Positions 11,801 to 22,154 of a stretch of 64,000 nucleotides of DNA are shown here, piece by piece. Position 1 is the first letter of the stretch, and each line of letters begins with the position of its first letter. The notes beneath the pieces are model-generated. The model searched no databases. It was not told the DNA's origin and saw nothing but the letters and a program-made list of their open reading frames with translations. The translations under genes and the position numbers were made by a program. Source of the DNA: Dillenia suffruticosa (lineage: Eukaryota > Streptophyta > Magnoliopsida > Dilleniales > Dilleniaceae); contig JAVTVX010000009.1 of NCBI GenBank assembly GCA_033439265.1, positions 10,877,109 to 10,941,108 of the forward strand. The letters run 5' to 3'.

Positions 11801-12489
11801 TCATGTGCTGTGAAATGTTATAAGGGTTTTTTGTAAACAGATTCAAATTTCACACACACACGTTTGGACAGGATAAATCAACAATGAATAGCGGTGTATG
11901 TGTTTAAAGCAGTTGCTACAATGACTTTGAACGTGACTTCTATGGCATGTTAATTAATATCGTCGAATTGGAATACTTTGGTATTAGTAACAGACTAGTG
12001 TTGTTTAACTGCATTTGGTATGATACTGAAAAAGGTGTTAGGGTACATCCTCGTAATAGTTTTGTCGAAATTAATCATAAATCGAGACTACATTTTAATG
12101 AGCCTTTTGTGTTGGCAACATAAGTACAACAAGTTTACTACATACCTTACCCTTCGAAGAAGAGAGAGAGAAGTGACCGGTAGGTTGTATGTAAAACTAA
12201 GGCACGAGAGTCAGCAAATGATGGTGTTACGCTCCCGATTGTAACTGGAGCCTTTTATCAAGAAGATGGAACATCAATTCCTAGAGTTGTGGTGCCTACA
12301 ATTGAAATTGATGATGATAGAATTCCAATTGTTGGTGAGATGGAAGAGGTTAATGGAAGTGAGCTTCCCCAACAAACAGACAAGAACTTTGAATTGTCAG
12401 TGGATATAGAAGGAGAAGAGATTTATTCTTTAGAAGCAAACGAGAATGAGAATTTTGACGATGATGGAGGTAATGATGACATGGAATGA
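8820..12489 (+). pseudogene. TNP2-like CACTA transposase, broken
   Basis: TNP2/TNPD-type transposase cuts and joins CACTA ends. The N-terminal Transpos_assoc domain begins NRSWIYRRLTNG (about 8825) and continues, after a one-base shift, as EFVDGVNDFLNFVC with RCPCYKCRNYKF. The Tnp2 domain follows: MLPEDSKL and CLVCDHPRYKF (9380-9560), LIPRLQKLYMS (9610), LYNLPPSMCMK (about 9870), then QMRATLLWIINDF and MLSGYSIHRKLVCPYSMDDTK (10050-10180). DUF4218-like (VNLEDCKFYGIKSHDCHIF, 10730-10800) and DUF4216-like (about 12000-12200) regions follow. The tail (12289-12489) is strongly acidic and ends at TGA 12487-12489. More than ten frameshifts or stops are visible. Confidence 0.92.
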
Positions 12490-13329
12490 TTATGTATTTT
12501 TTTCACTTAGGTATTTGTAGGTTTTGATTTTACGTCTCCTACTTTTGTTTGTATGGGTTATGAAATTATGATTTATTTATTTCTTACTGATGTTATAGTG
12601 TATTTATTTCTTAATGAAATTTGGATTTCTTTATTTTTGTTGCAGTAATTGGTTGATGCCATGTTAAAGTTTTCTACAACTTTCAAATTTATTACATCTC
12701 TTAGTTTTGTTCCTCACTTTGTATTTTCTATGTGTATTGCAGATAAAAAGATATGGTTTGAGGTATAGGATCTACCTCTAGGGGAAGCTCCACGAGAGGC
12801 ATGGGTAGCAGTCGAGGGTCTTTGCATAGAAGTCATCCCGGAAACCATTGTTCAGCATCAAGTTCCAAACATTGAGGATGAGGGTAATGTGGGTTCCTCT
12901 TTCGCTCATAGAAGAGGCCCAAACCGTGGGACTTAGGTCCCTGTCAATGCTGATGCTAGAACTTTTATTGAAACGGCGAATCACACATAAGAGATATATA
13001 TATATTTTTACTTTTATATTCATCTTTTTAAGCTATTACGTTGGTAATATTAATACTAAATCATAAGTATATTTTCTTTAAAATAGATTCATTGATCCTA
13101 AAGTTGTTCGTTAGATTTCTGAGGATATTAAGGGACATTTGCTTGGGCATGGCCTACTTGGCACATGGTCCCAAAGGAGACAAAAGATGGGCTTTGGGAG
13201 AATTTCAGGTTAGCGTTTTTTTGGAAAAAAAATATTTTTACCATTTAAGCAAAATTTCTGTGAAAATAACATACGTCTACTTCTTTGTCGTTTGTCTCCT
13301 ATCTCGTGTTTAAAATATAGTAGAAATCT

Positions 13330-13600
13330 ACCATTGCTTCTTTTCGGTCAATCAAACTATTTGCTAAAAATGGATTCACATAGAATCCTGCAGCATCGAC
13401 CTTGACTCCAATGATTGCAAAAACTTTCTCCCTATATCATGATAGTGATACCGTTACAGTTCTAGGAAGGTATGTTAAAAGAGTTCTTGAAGTGCAAGTC
13501 CATTGGGCAGATAATGTAAGCTATTCAAAAGAAGAAGACATAACTAACCAGTTCCAAGCAGAGTCAATGAACTTGACAAATTTCTTTTGCTAAATGTTAA
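13330..13600 (-). pseudogene. Antisense host-like fragment, chalcone-isomerase-like / FAP type
   Basis: On the minus strand one frame runs about 93 codons with only two stops and contains YREKVFAIIGVKVDAAGFYV at about 13440-13375. That resembles the start of the chalcone-isomerase-like fatty-acid-binding proteins of plastids (recalled motif: YREKVFAIIGVKVYAAG). The rest of the fold is absent. The same bases on the plus strand give a 63-codon frame with no family look. The fragment sits in an intron of the CACTA second gene, in opposite orientation. Gene capture by the transposon is possible, but independent insertion cannot be ruled out. Confidence 0.45.
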
Positions 13601-13789
13601 AACAAAAATGCTATCAAAATAACCAAATAGAACAAAGATAAGATTTTTAAAAATGCTATCAAATGAGTTGAATGTTATACATACTTTCTCTCTTTCTAAC
13701 AAATTTCTTCACTCAAAACAGGCAAAACATAAACTAAACCACATAGCCATATACTCCACTAAACCAGAACGGATGAGCTGTTAAATTAA

Positions 13790-14270
13790 GGGCAGTCCTT
13801 CAACTGTGGGACATCAAAGCTAACCCTTGTCCCCTGCAGAGGAGGATATGTTTCTTCCCAGACTCCACTTCACTCACTTCACCACCCCATTGAGGAATAA
13901 AGTACTCATTTATGAAGAAAGCTAACGGCCAAATTCATACGGGTCTTAATTTTCCCCAGTCAAATACTATACTTCTTGCCTTGCATATAGATGTTAATAA
14001 TAAGGTCATTATAAATAAAATTATACATTTCTTTTGCTGGATAAAATGATGCGCATCAAGTACAACAACATCCAGGTTGGGCACCAAACTCTTGAACATT
14101 CCTCCCTCAATATACTCCCTTGTACCATAGATTGAAGCCAATTTCTTTATCTCCAATGATGAACTTTGTTCTGACATGCCCCTTTTGATCCTTGCCATGG
14201 TGCTTGCAAGAAGCTCCTAATTCCTATTTGTAATGAGGAAGACCAATCCTGCATTAGTTGAGACAATTGG
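13790..14270 (-). pseudogene. Antisense coding-like fragment, family uncertain
   Basis: The minus-strand frame 14198-13935 encodes MARIKRGMSEQSSSLEIKK, then LASIYGTREYIEGGMFK and NLDVVVLDAHHFIQQKK. The upstream in-frame sequence (NAGLVFLITN, about 14260-14230) reads like coding, as does a block at about 13860-13790 (EETYPPLQGTRVSFDVPQL). The VVVLDAHHFIQQ end is reminiscent of the C-terminal histidine region of alpha/beta-hydrolases, but that is a weak resemblance. I do not recognise the protein with confidence. It shows amino-acid composition and codon use unlike the AT-rich surroundings and lies beside the chalcone-isomerase-like piece in the same orientation. Confidence 0.35.
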
Positions 14271-14460
14271 TCCTTTAACATTGGAGGACCATGTTAAACC
14301 TTACTCCATGAGCACAACCCCATCCAAATAATCACCCTATATCAGACTTCCCTTGAGAATCCTGCCCATCCTCTTCTAGTTTCCTTCCAAACAGCCACCA
14401 TTTACGCAGGCACAGAATTATAAATGATGCCCATCAACTATTTCAACATTTACGCAGCCA

Positions 14461-14465
14461 CCATT
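14461..14465. repeat. Solo-LTR target-site duplication, left copy (CCATT)
   Basis: CCATT directly precedes TGTAACACC. An identical CCATT follows the LTR at 17050-17054. Five-base duplications are standard for gypsy integrase. Confidence 0.92.
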
Positions 14466-14569
14466 TGTAACACCAAAAAAAAAAAAATGAAATATGGAGA
14501 CGCAGAGTTTTGGGGCAAAACGCTGCGTCCCCAAATTTGGGGATTAGGGTTGGAAACCCTAATCCCACT

Positions 14570-14612
14570 CCCCCTCTCTCTCTTTCTCTCTCTTTCTCTC
14601 TCTCTCTCTCTC
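14570..14612. repeat. (CT)n tract in solo LTR
   Basis: A pyrimidine-rich run of mixed CTCTCT and TTTCTC, present at the same place in the related LTR (about 59890-59955). Confidence 0.9.
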
Positions 14613-15089
14613 CCTCTCCCGACCCTTCGTTTCTTCTCCCACCACGGTGCCGTCCTCCTTCGCCGCGTGTTCCACTGCTACCGCCACCTTCTTCTTCTTC
14701 GTCTTCTTCTCTCCCTCTCGCTGTCGCTCTCTCCCTTTGGCTTTGCCACTCCGCCGTAGTCCCTCTCCCTTCCGCCACCACCACACGCCACCGCTCGCGA
14801 TTGCCGCTACTCCTTCCACCACCGCAAGCCTCCACGAGGGCAACGCAGCACTTTCTGCCACCTCGCGATCCACCCAGCGCGAGCACGATAGCGCCCCTGC
14901 GCGATCCTCTCCGCACGAGCACAGCGCGAACACAGTGCACCTCAGTCCGCGAGCGAGCAGGATCGAGCTCGCGAGCGTAAGCCAGGCCGCGAGCGCGAGC
15001 AAGTGCTCGAGCCAGTGCGCGAGCAAAAGTGCGCGAGCAGCGCGCTAGCGCACGGGCGCGCGGGCGCGCAGCAGCGCACGGGCGAGCAC

Positions 15090-15445
15090 CAGCCCGCAGG
15101 CCCATCAGCTGCAGGCCCATCGGCCCGCCAGCCGCAGGCCCATTAGCTACAAGCCCATCGGCCCATCTGCCCGCCAGCCGCAGGCCCATCACCTGCAGGC
15201 CCGCCAACCTGCAGGCCCATCACTCGCAGGCCCGCCACCCTGCAGGCCCATCACCCGTAGGCCCGCCAACTTGCAGGCCCATCACCCGCAGGCCCACCAG
15301 CCTGCAGGCCCACCAGCCTGCAGGCCCATCAACTACAAGCCCGCCAGCCCGCAGGCCCACCAGCGCGCAGGCCTGCCGGCCCGCTAGCGCACTGGGCCAC
15401 AGACCGTGAGACCGCGAGCCCGCTAGCCGAAGCCTACTGGCCCGC
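15090..15445. repeat. GC-rich minisatellite in solo LTR (CAGGCCCATCACC type)
   Basis: A degenerate array of about 13-14-base units such as GCAGGCCCATCACC and GCAGGCCCGCCAGC repeats over roughly 350 bases. It is far richer in GC than anything around it. A cognate array with a different unit (GAGCCCACCAGCC) lies in the sister LTR at 60285-60475. Confidence 0.9.
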
Positions 15446-15786
15446 TGACCCGCGAACCCATGAGGAATCAGATTGGATTGGTTTTAAAAATAGGGAGTGA
15501 CCACCCTCCCTAGAACAGTGAGTAGGACTTTGACATTCGCTGTTGATTGAAAAACCATGTTTCAAAAATACTTTTTAAATGATATGTTTCTGCAAATGTA
15601 TGATTGTTAGAACTTTCGAATATTTTATGAAATGTTTTGTGATCTTTGGAATGTCTTAATTTCTGACTTTATTGATATGCATCCATGAGTTTTGATAACT
15701 GAATATTGTGCTACATTTTCGACATATTGACATATTTTTAATGCTTTCACTGCATTGACACATGGTTTTAAATAGATTTACTTATA

Positions 15787-15898
15787 TATTTGGGCTGTAT
15801 GTCCGGCCGATATTATGATATGATGCATGGGGCTATATGCCCGGCCGACATGGTGATGGGATGCATGGGGCTACGTGCCCGGCCGATATGATATTGTG
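15787..15898 (+). repeat. Three tandem 38-bp units in solo LTR
   Basis: The box CCGGCCGA recurs at 15803, 15841 and 15879, exactly 38 bases apart, within units reading TGGGGCTATATGCCCGGCCG. The sister LTR has three units of about 36 bases at the same relative place (61251-61365). Confidence 0.9.
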
Positions 15899-18800
15899 AT
15901 CCGTAGCTACGAAGGACATCTGGTAGAGGCACCCCTTGTGTCCGGATACGCTTCGGCCGGAGGTATCCGCCAGATCGTCATGTGTATGGGTGTCCCAGGT
16001 TGACCCTCATCGGAGAGGACGTTGAGTACGACTCCATCTAGTACCAGGCGGACGCATCATACACGGCCGACTAGTTATATATACATTATTATTATTTACA
16101 GGTTAGTTGGGGTAGTCTGTAGCCAACATTGGGACAAAGAGCCATTATTTAATACTTACATTTGGAAAAACCCCCAATGCGCCGTCCTTGGTCAAGGTAA
16201 ACCATTGCCGGGAATATTTCATTGGCTGGCTCTTCATGACATTGATATAAATTTTGGATGCATATCTTGCTTTCTGATGTGTACGTATGATATATGATTT
16301 TGAAATAACATGATCGGTTTGCACACTGTGGATATTTTTTTATCTTATGCTTTGACACTCCAAGTTCACCTTCGATATTGATAGTATGATGTCAATCCCT
16401 TCACTTACTGAGTATCTTCCCATAGATACTCACCCCTCACTTTCTTTCCCACATAATTAGTGTTGGACCGATGAGATATTGTTGGGTTTGTATAATTGTG
16501 ATGCGAACGTGATATCACTGGACTTAGGTATGAATATTTTCATCTCTTCCGCTACGATGATTGGTGATATCGTTATGTATTGAAGATTTTAGTTTGACCA
16601 ATGTATTTATCTAAATTTTTGGGATGACTGTATAAATTATGGACATTTATTCGTGAAAGTCTCGTATTGATTTATTTCATTGTATTGAGACATTTGTGAA
16701 TATTTAAAAATAACTTGGGAATTTATTTTATATATGCGTAGAATTTAAATCCGCTCGGTGTGGCGGCTGCTCATACTCTAGTTGGGCATGACAGTAGAGG
16801 TCTGTTGCTAGGACTGCTAGAAACTTTATAGTTTTGCGTTGTTCTGGATGTTGGCTGTGGTATTTGTTGATTTTGGAGAGACCGGCATGGCCAATTGTTT
16901 ATTTTTACAGGATGAATGTGATATACAGGTGAAATTGTATATGGAAAACCTCCGATTTATGGGAAGATTCTACCCGATTTTTTGTAAAAATATAGCCGGC
17001 ATCCAGGAACAACGGACAGCTGTTCACGATCCCGGTTCGGGGCGTGACACCATTCATTATGGCAATGCAAGAATAATCATTATGGTATGGAAATTATGCC
17101 ACCTGACAATTATGTTCCCAAACAAAATCCTTAAAAATTATGAATTTAATCGTTTGGTAGCCTTTCGAAAGAATGCATATCATTCGATGGTAGCACTTTT
17201 CCTTAGATGATCTCGGATTTTCTCTTTTTATGATTTTTTTTCCATTCAAATTGGATGGTAATGATCTTTCTATTGATTTTATTTCCCTGTGGATCTATTT
17301 GTATTATTAAGATGTTTTGAGCTTTTCTTTTTCCTATTTTTATGTATGTTTTCCCCTCATACCTTTTATTGAAAAAGTTAAAGAAATGCTGCCTGGATAA
17401 GAACATCATTTTTATGCATTTGTTGTTCGTGTCTACTGTTTTATTATTTTATTTGTCGAACTTCTCTTACTCTTTGTACAATACAATACTTGGTCACCGG
17501 TGGTGGACCTAACAAGGGTTCGAGGTTAACAATTGCACCCTCTCAATTAATTGTGGGTTTGGGACAAGGGAACATTTGTCATTTTGCATACATGTAGTAT
17601 ATCTTCATTTTGATGAGAAAACCTGTATACAAGTACTCACAAGCACCATTATTGCGTATATGAATTTCATGGGGTATCTAGCTAATTTGGTTATTATAAT
17701 TTTACTTATTATATGCAGCAAAAGTTAACATGGCGAGATGAAGATTCAGCTTCAATACTTCATGCGTGAAAAGCTTCACGTACAAGGAGATATGCTGATA
17801 TGCTTGGGGCAGCAAGGAAATAAGCAATGAAGGATGTTGGAACTACAAATATAGCTGAAACCAAAGGTTATCCCCCAAGTTTTTTGATATCTAGTGTTTG
17901 GAGTGAGTTAATTGATAAATACCGGAGTACGCCTAAGTGGCAACAGAAGTCAAATATGGTCAAACAAAACCGAAGTATAGAGAAAGAAGGAGAAATTACT
18001 AAGCATATAGCCGGTTCAATCCCGTTTGTGACACACATGAGGAGAATGGTATGTTATTTTTTGTTCTTCTAAATTTGTCTTGATTATTTGAGGGTCTCAT
18101 GAAATTACTAATGAATTCTTTTGTTTTTGACAGGCTGAAGAAACCAATCATTCAGTTTCCCATCTTGAACTCTTTAATCGCACTCACAGGCATGAAAAAA
18201 GAAAATGACAATTTGTGGACAAGAAATGTGAAGCTATTACTGTAAGATAATTTCATTATAACTTCTTATTGATATGTAACATTGAAATATTTATAATTTC
18301 ACATATGTAATTATATCATGTTTCTTGTAGGGCAAGTACAAAAAATTGATTGAGGAAAAATATGGCTCGGATAGTACTTCTCAGCCAGTGTTTGATGCTA
18401 GCTCATGGTGTGAGGTGACTGAGGGTCCCATGAAGGGACATATATATGGATTTGGAGAGAGAGTTGATGACGTATTGCAGATCAATTCCTCTGGTACCAC
18501 TTCATCTCCATTCGTGTGTTCATGTCAGCTGTATACAAGGGAGGAGGTAGATAGAATGATCGAGGAAATGAGAACCCAGGTGATCGAAAACATGCAAAGC
18601 CAAATCTTGCAACAAGTAGAAAGTCATGTAAGGACACAAACAAAGGCACAAATCCGTGACATCCTCACACAAATAGGTTTGCAACCAACACAACCTGACC
18701 TAGATAGTACTCTGCCACTAGATTCTGATGAGCTACCTAGTTGACACTAATGATTTCATTTCTCTTTACTTATATATGCAATTTTATGGATTTTAGAACA

Positions 18801-18959
18801 TTTTTAAGAGTTGTTTTCAAAATTTACAATGTACTATGTAACTTTAGATGTTATGTATTATTTCAATGGTTTTTATATCAACGGATTAGATTTCTTTGTA
18901 ATATAGTTCCTCATTTCAGAACTGTGATGAGATAGATTTATGGAATCGGTTAACGGGTT

Positions 18960-19530
18960 CATACATTAGATATGAATGGAATAGGGTAGGAGACATAAAA
19001 TTACTGACAGACTAATGAGAGAAAGATTCTATCGCTAATAAAATCCATTGGTAATCCGTTAGTGAATTCCCAAATGAAGTATGGATTACTGAGGTTTTAT
19101 TCCATTGCAAAAGTTTCCCTTGCTAATTCGTTGGTAAACACCCACGGATTAGCGACGAAATAATTATCTCGCTGACAACTCTGTCGATAATCTGTCGCTG
19201 ATAGTTTGATAAACTTGTAGAAACAGTGATAGAATAACAATGGAAATTCAACGATGGATATAATCCGTCGCTAATCCGTTCGTGAATGACATACTCCATC
19301 AGCCATATCACCGAGGGATTAGCGAGGGATATTTTATCAATGGATAATAAGTCTCGCAATTCTATCAGAAATTTTAGCGACGGAATAATTCCCGTCGCCA
19401 AGTATTACCGTAAATGTTTTCAGAAACGGAATTACCGACGGATATTTCCATCGCTAATATGTTTTACCGACCGATTTTTATCTTTTAGCAATGGATTTAT
19501 CCGTCACTAATACCCACATTTCTAGTAGTG
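18960..19530 (-). repeat. CACTA right subterminal repeats and terminal inverted repeat
   Basis: Dense copies of ATCCGTCGCTAAT, GATTAGCGACGAAA and GACGGAATAATTCC in both orientations lead into the terminal repeat (19504-19530, ending TCTAGTAGTG). It mirrors the left end. Confidence 0.88.
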
Positions 19531-19533
19531 ATA
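19531..19533. repeat. CACTA target-site duplication, right copy (ATA)
   Basis: ATA follows the terminal TAGTAGTG and matches 5904-5906. Confidence 0.9.
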
Positions 19534-19770
19534 GCATTCCAATCAAAATAAATAGCACTAACGCTATAAATTTGACAAAAAATCTAGTCTATCACTTTAA
19601 AACCAAACATGTTGAAGTAAAATATCATTTTATTAGAGATCATGCACTCAAAAAAAGATATAATGGTAGAGTATATTGAAAAATAAAAGCAAATTGTTGA
19701 TATTTACACAAAACCTTTAGATAAAGAAAGATTTTATAGTTTAAAAAGAGAAGTAGGCATGATAGATTAA
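19534..19770 (+). pseudogene. copia B pol, right part (RNase H end)
   Basis: This is the direct continuation of the RNase H domain left at 5906. It encodes STNAINLTKNLVYHFKTKHV, then YHFIRDHALKK and, after a shift, DIYTKPLDKERFYSLKREVG, ending at TAA 19768-19770. These are the C-terminal landmarks of copia RNase H (DNTSAINLTKNP and DIFTKPL in active relatives). Together with the ATA duplication it proves that the CACTA element landed inside this domain. Confidence 0.93.
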
Positions 19771-20683
19771 ATATTCACGTTCAAAATGTATATAATATAT
19801 GTCTGAAACACGTAAGATAATTGTGAGTAAAATAATAAAGAAATTTCATAAGTTTGTCATAAGGTATGGCAAATTACTGGAGGGATGAGTCAACTTATAG
19901 ATAAGATAAATCAGCATGAGGGTAGAATCTCTATGAATATTGAATGTCCATATATGTCTTATAAGGCACAAGTCAACTTATATAATATATAAGTCGACCA
20001 TTGATTGGTAGGAATTAGAATAGCCTCTGAAAAATTATTGAGTCGACTTACAGAGTTTGCAAGTTGACCTGTGATACAAGTCGACTTATTCAATGAATAA
20101 ATCAACCCGTAATTTCCAAGGCACATAAAATGTTTCTAAATAAGTAATCAAGTTGACTTGAGCCTTTGGTAAGCCAACTTGACTGTGTTCAAAATAGGGT
20201 TTCACTCAAGCAAATCGACTTGCAATTAATGTGAGTTGACCTATGTGAACAGAGAGGTCGATCAGTGGCTCCCACAAGTCAACCTACATTGCTCATTACT
20301 AAAAACAAAATTTGAAAATTCGATCCAAAAACTAATTTCTCTCTGAATAAAACTTGGATCTAACCCGAATATTAATCATTAAGTTCTAGAAGGGCCGATT
20401 TTTCAACTTCCCCTCCTAAAACTTGAATCCTAAAGATAAATTCCCTCATTTTCTCATTCTTCTCTCACATGAACCTTATAATTTCTCTTCTCCACTCCTA
20501 ATGGTTCATAAAGTCGTACATTGAAATTCTCACGTTCGACTACTCATTCTCACACTCTCTCAATTGAAAACCCTAAGATTTTGTATGAACCCTAAAGTTT
20601 CTCTCCCAAAATATCTATTACACCTCTACTAGCAAAAACCCTATGATCTTCCAAGTCACTCACGTCTCCTGTGAAGAACATCA
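19771..20683 (+). other. Spacer between pol and extra ORF in copia B
   Basis: AT-rich non-coding sequence. Its middle (19885-20290) contains about 13 copies of a degenerate AAGTCGACTT motif, listed separately. The last 350 bases (20330-20680) are C/T-rich with several CCCTAA stretches and look like a leader for the downstream ORF. Confidence 0.6.
19885..20290. repeat. Dispersed AAGTCGACYT motif array 1
   Basis: About 13 copies of the palindrome-like motif AAGTCGACTT or AAGTCGACCT appear every 15-60 bases, for example at 19970, 19991, 20040, 20061, 20078, 20150, 20213, 20233 and 20276. Many copies carry TCAAC or TTGAC instead of TCGAC, the pattern left by loss of methylated CpG. Confidence 0.85.
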
Positions 20684-21849
20684 ATGGCACCAAAGACTAA
20701 GGTCCCCGCCAAGTATGATGAAAATGAATTTCCATCACTCGAGGGAAGTAAGTCTTTCTCTTCAAATTATTTTAGAAGAAAACTAAACTTAGGAAGGGTG
20801 ATTGATTAGGAGTATCTTAAGGAGATAGGGTTTCCATATGAAGGACATTTAAGTCATATTCTTCATGGTTCAATGTTAAGCTCGAATGAAAAGGTTTATG
20901 AGGAACTTGTCAGAAAATTCTATAATAATTTGCAAGTAATCATAGAAATCATCTTTTAGAGACTCACTTTGAATTTCTCACTGGCATGAAATCTTGCACA
21001 TTTAAGACATACATTAGAGGAAAGCAAATCATGGTGACCCTAGGCAATTATGCTCTATGAACAACATGGAATGGATGCTATTCAATGTATGTGAAAAGTT
21101 TATGAAGAAGGATCAAGTTGAGTGTGTCAATTTTGTGTTTAAAAATGATAAATTGAAGGAATCGGATGATGTCCCTACAAATGCCAAAATCTTAGGAGTA
21201 TGTGAGAGGATTTTGCTTTTCATTGTCACACATGTCCTAGGCCTAGAGGAGGCAATCACACCACTATCACTAAGGAGGACTTATGGTTGATGGCTTGCAT
21301 TATGGACAACAAAAATCCTGGTTTCCATTTCTTAGTTCCCTACTTCATGATCAATGCAGCAAAATCCTCATCCGCAAACTTGCCTTATAATTCTTTAGTC
21401 ACTGATATTCTGATCACAAATAGGATAGATTTGAAAAATGACATGAGCACTAGATTGCTAATCAAATATGGTATTGGAAAATCTTCTTTGAAAAGGCAAA
21501 TTGGGTGTTTAAGGATGGTGTATGGGAGAGAAGAGATAAAGCAAGTGCGGAAGTGGTTTCCAAGGAAAGAAAAATGGATGAATTAGGTCCAAGTAAGCCT
21601 CCTAGTGAACCATCTAGAGATGTTCCCCTTCACATTGTTCCTTCAAACATGGGCGAATCCTCTAGCTCTCAACCTATTATGCTAGAAAAGATTTGATAGA
21701 AATTGAAGACTATTGAGGATATCCCTCACACTCTCAGTTGTCAAAATCTTCAACTCAACAAACAAAATGCTTTGTTTGCTCTAGAACTCAAAAGGATTGA
21801 AGAAAAACTGGACTCTCTAACAAAACACAAGTTTTCTCTTGACCCATGA
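20684..21849 (+). pseudogene. Post-pol extra ORF of SIRE-type copia (putative plant transposon protein)
   Basis: The chosen start is ATG 20684 (MAPKTKVPAKYDENEFPSLE). The frame continues with FSSNYFRRKLNLGRVID and EYLKEIGFPYEGHLSHIL, then NEKVYEELVRKFYNNL. After shifts come VCERILLFIVTHVLGLEEA, PYFMINAAKSSSANLPYNS and a Ser/Pro-rich tail with a coiled region (FALELKRIEEKLDSL). This resembles the Transposase_32 'putative plant transposon protein' family, often found as an additional ORF in eudicot retroelements. In SIRE-type copia an ORF in this place has been called env-like. Its function is unknown. Frameshifts near 20805, 20960, 21285 and 21500 break it. Confidence 0.65.
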
Positions 21850-22154
21850 CCAATTCTAAGATCATCTTTTAAGCTACTTCTGAAGAAACCCACAACCTTT
21901 GTTTCAAATCCTTTGAGTTTGTTTCTTTTATGAATGCTATGTTTAGTCTCTTTTTCTTTATGCTTAGTTGATGTAATAAAACATTATGAATACTATGCTA
22001 AGTTTAACATTATTCTACGATTATGCATACTTTATGCTTGTTTGCTGGACTTTTATTGATAGGTCAATGACCTTAATCTTGAGTCATTTTTTTGCCCTTT
22101 TGGTTTAATTTCAGCATGTACTTCATTCTGTTGGCCCATCCCCATTTTGTTGAT

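Larger units (their letters stand above)
14466..17049 (+). mobile_element. Ty3/gypsy solo LTR (Tekay/Del-like), 2584 bp
   Basis: It starts TGTAACACC, ends GGGGCGTGACA and is flanked by CCATT on both sides, with no internal retrotransposon sequence, so it is a solo LTR left by LTR-LTR recombination. It shares, in the same order, the landmarks of the LTR at 59551-62526: a GCGTTTTG-CAAAACGC palindrome, a (CT)n tract, a GC-rich block rich in GCCCACCAGCC, a GTGACCACCCTC motif, three tandem 36-38-bp units, a CTACGAAGG segment, CTCACTGAGT with TACTCACCCCTC, and TGCTCACGACCCCGGTTCGGG or its equivalent. The long open frames on both strands here (14443-15409) come from low-complexity GC-rich repeats and are not genes. 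Confidence 0.95.
12745..18744 (+). pseudogene. Transposase_24 (TNPA-like) CACTA second gene, interrupted
   Basis: This second CACTA gene would encode the subterminal-repeat-binding accessory protein (Ptta/En/Spm, Transposase_24). Exon-like pieces lie at about 12780-12970 (Gly/Ser/Arg-rich start), 13084-13205, 17720-18050 (SVWSELIDKYRSTPKWQQKS, then KQNRSIEKEGEITKHIAGS), 18134-18240 (ETNHSVSHLELFNRTHRHEK) and 18330-18744. The last encodes WCEVTEGPMKGHIYGFGERV followed by a coiled coil (YTREEVDRMIEEMRTQV) and ends at TGA 18742-18744. The middle intron holds a solo LTR and host-like fragments. An in-frame stop after HRHEKRK and shifts upstream mark it as dead, but the last exon is clean over 130 codons. 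Confidence 0.82.
5907..19530 (+). mobile_element. CACTA (En/Spm) DNA transposon, 13.6 kb
   Basis: The left end is CACTACAAGAATAGCGG. The right end, read inward, is CACTACTAGAAATGTGGG. The two agree over about 27 bases with scattered mismatches and are flanked by ATA on both sides. Both subterminal regions are packed with GACGGATTAGCGAC-like motifs. Inside are a TNP2-type transposase relic (8820-12489) and a Transposase_24 type second gene (12745-18744), in the same order as other plant CACTA elements. A gypsy solo LTR and host-like fragments swell the second gene. Stops and shifts in both genes mean it is no longer autonomous. Confidence 0.95.

Noticed and set aside
14443-15409. Overlapping long frames on both strands (up to 254 codons) in GC-rich DNA
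   Set aside because: They are made of Ala/Arg/Gly/Pro runs from the LTR minisatellite, overlap each other in four frames and match the solo LTR limits. No domain is visible.
15000-15450. CRISPR-like regular repeats
   Set aside because: Units are degenerate, contiguous, without unique spacers, and lie in a plant LTR.
5904-19533. Helitron as an alternative explanation for the large insertion
   Set aside because: The ends are inverted CACTA repeats with a 3-bp duplication and TNP2 coding. No TC start, CTRR end or Rep/helicase gene was seen.
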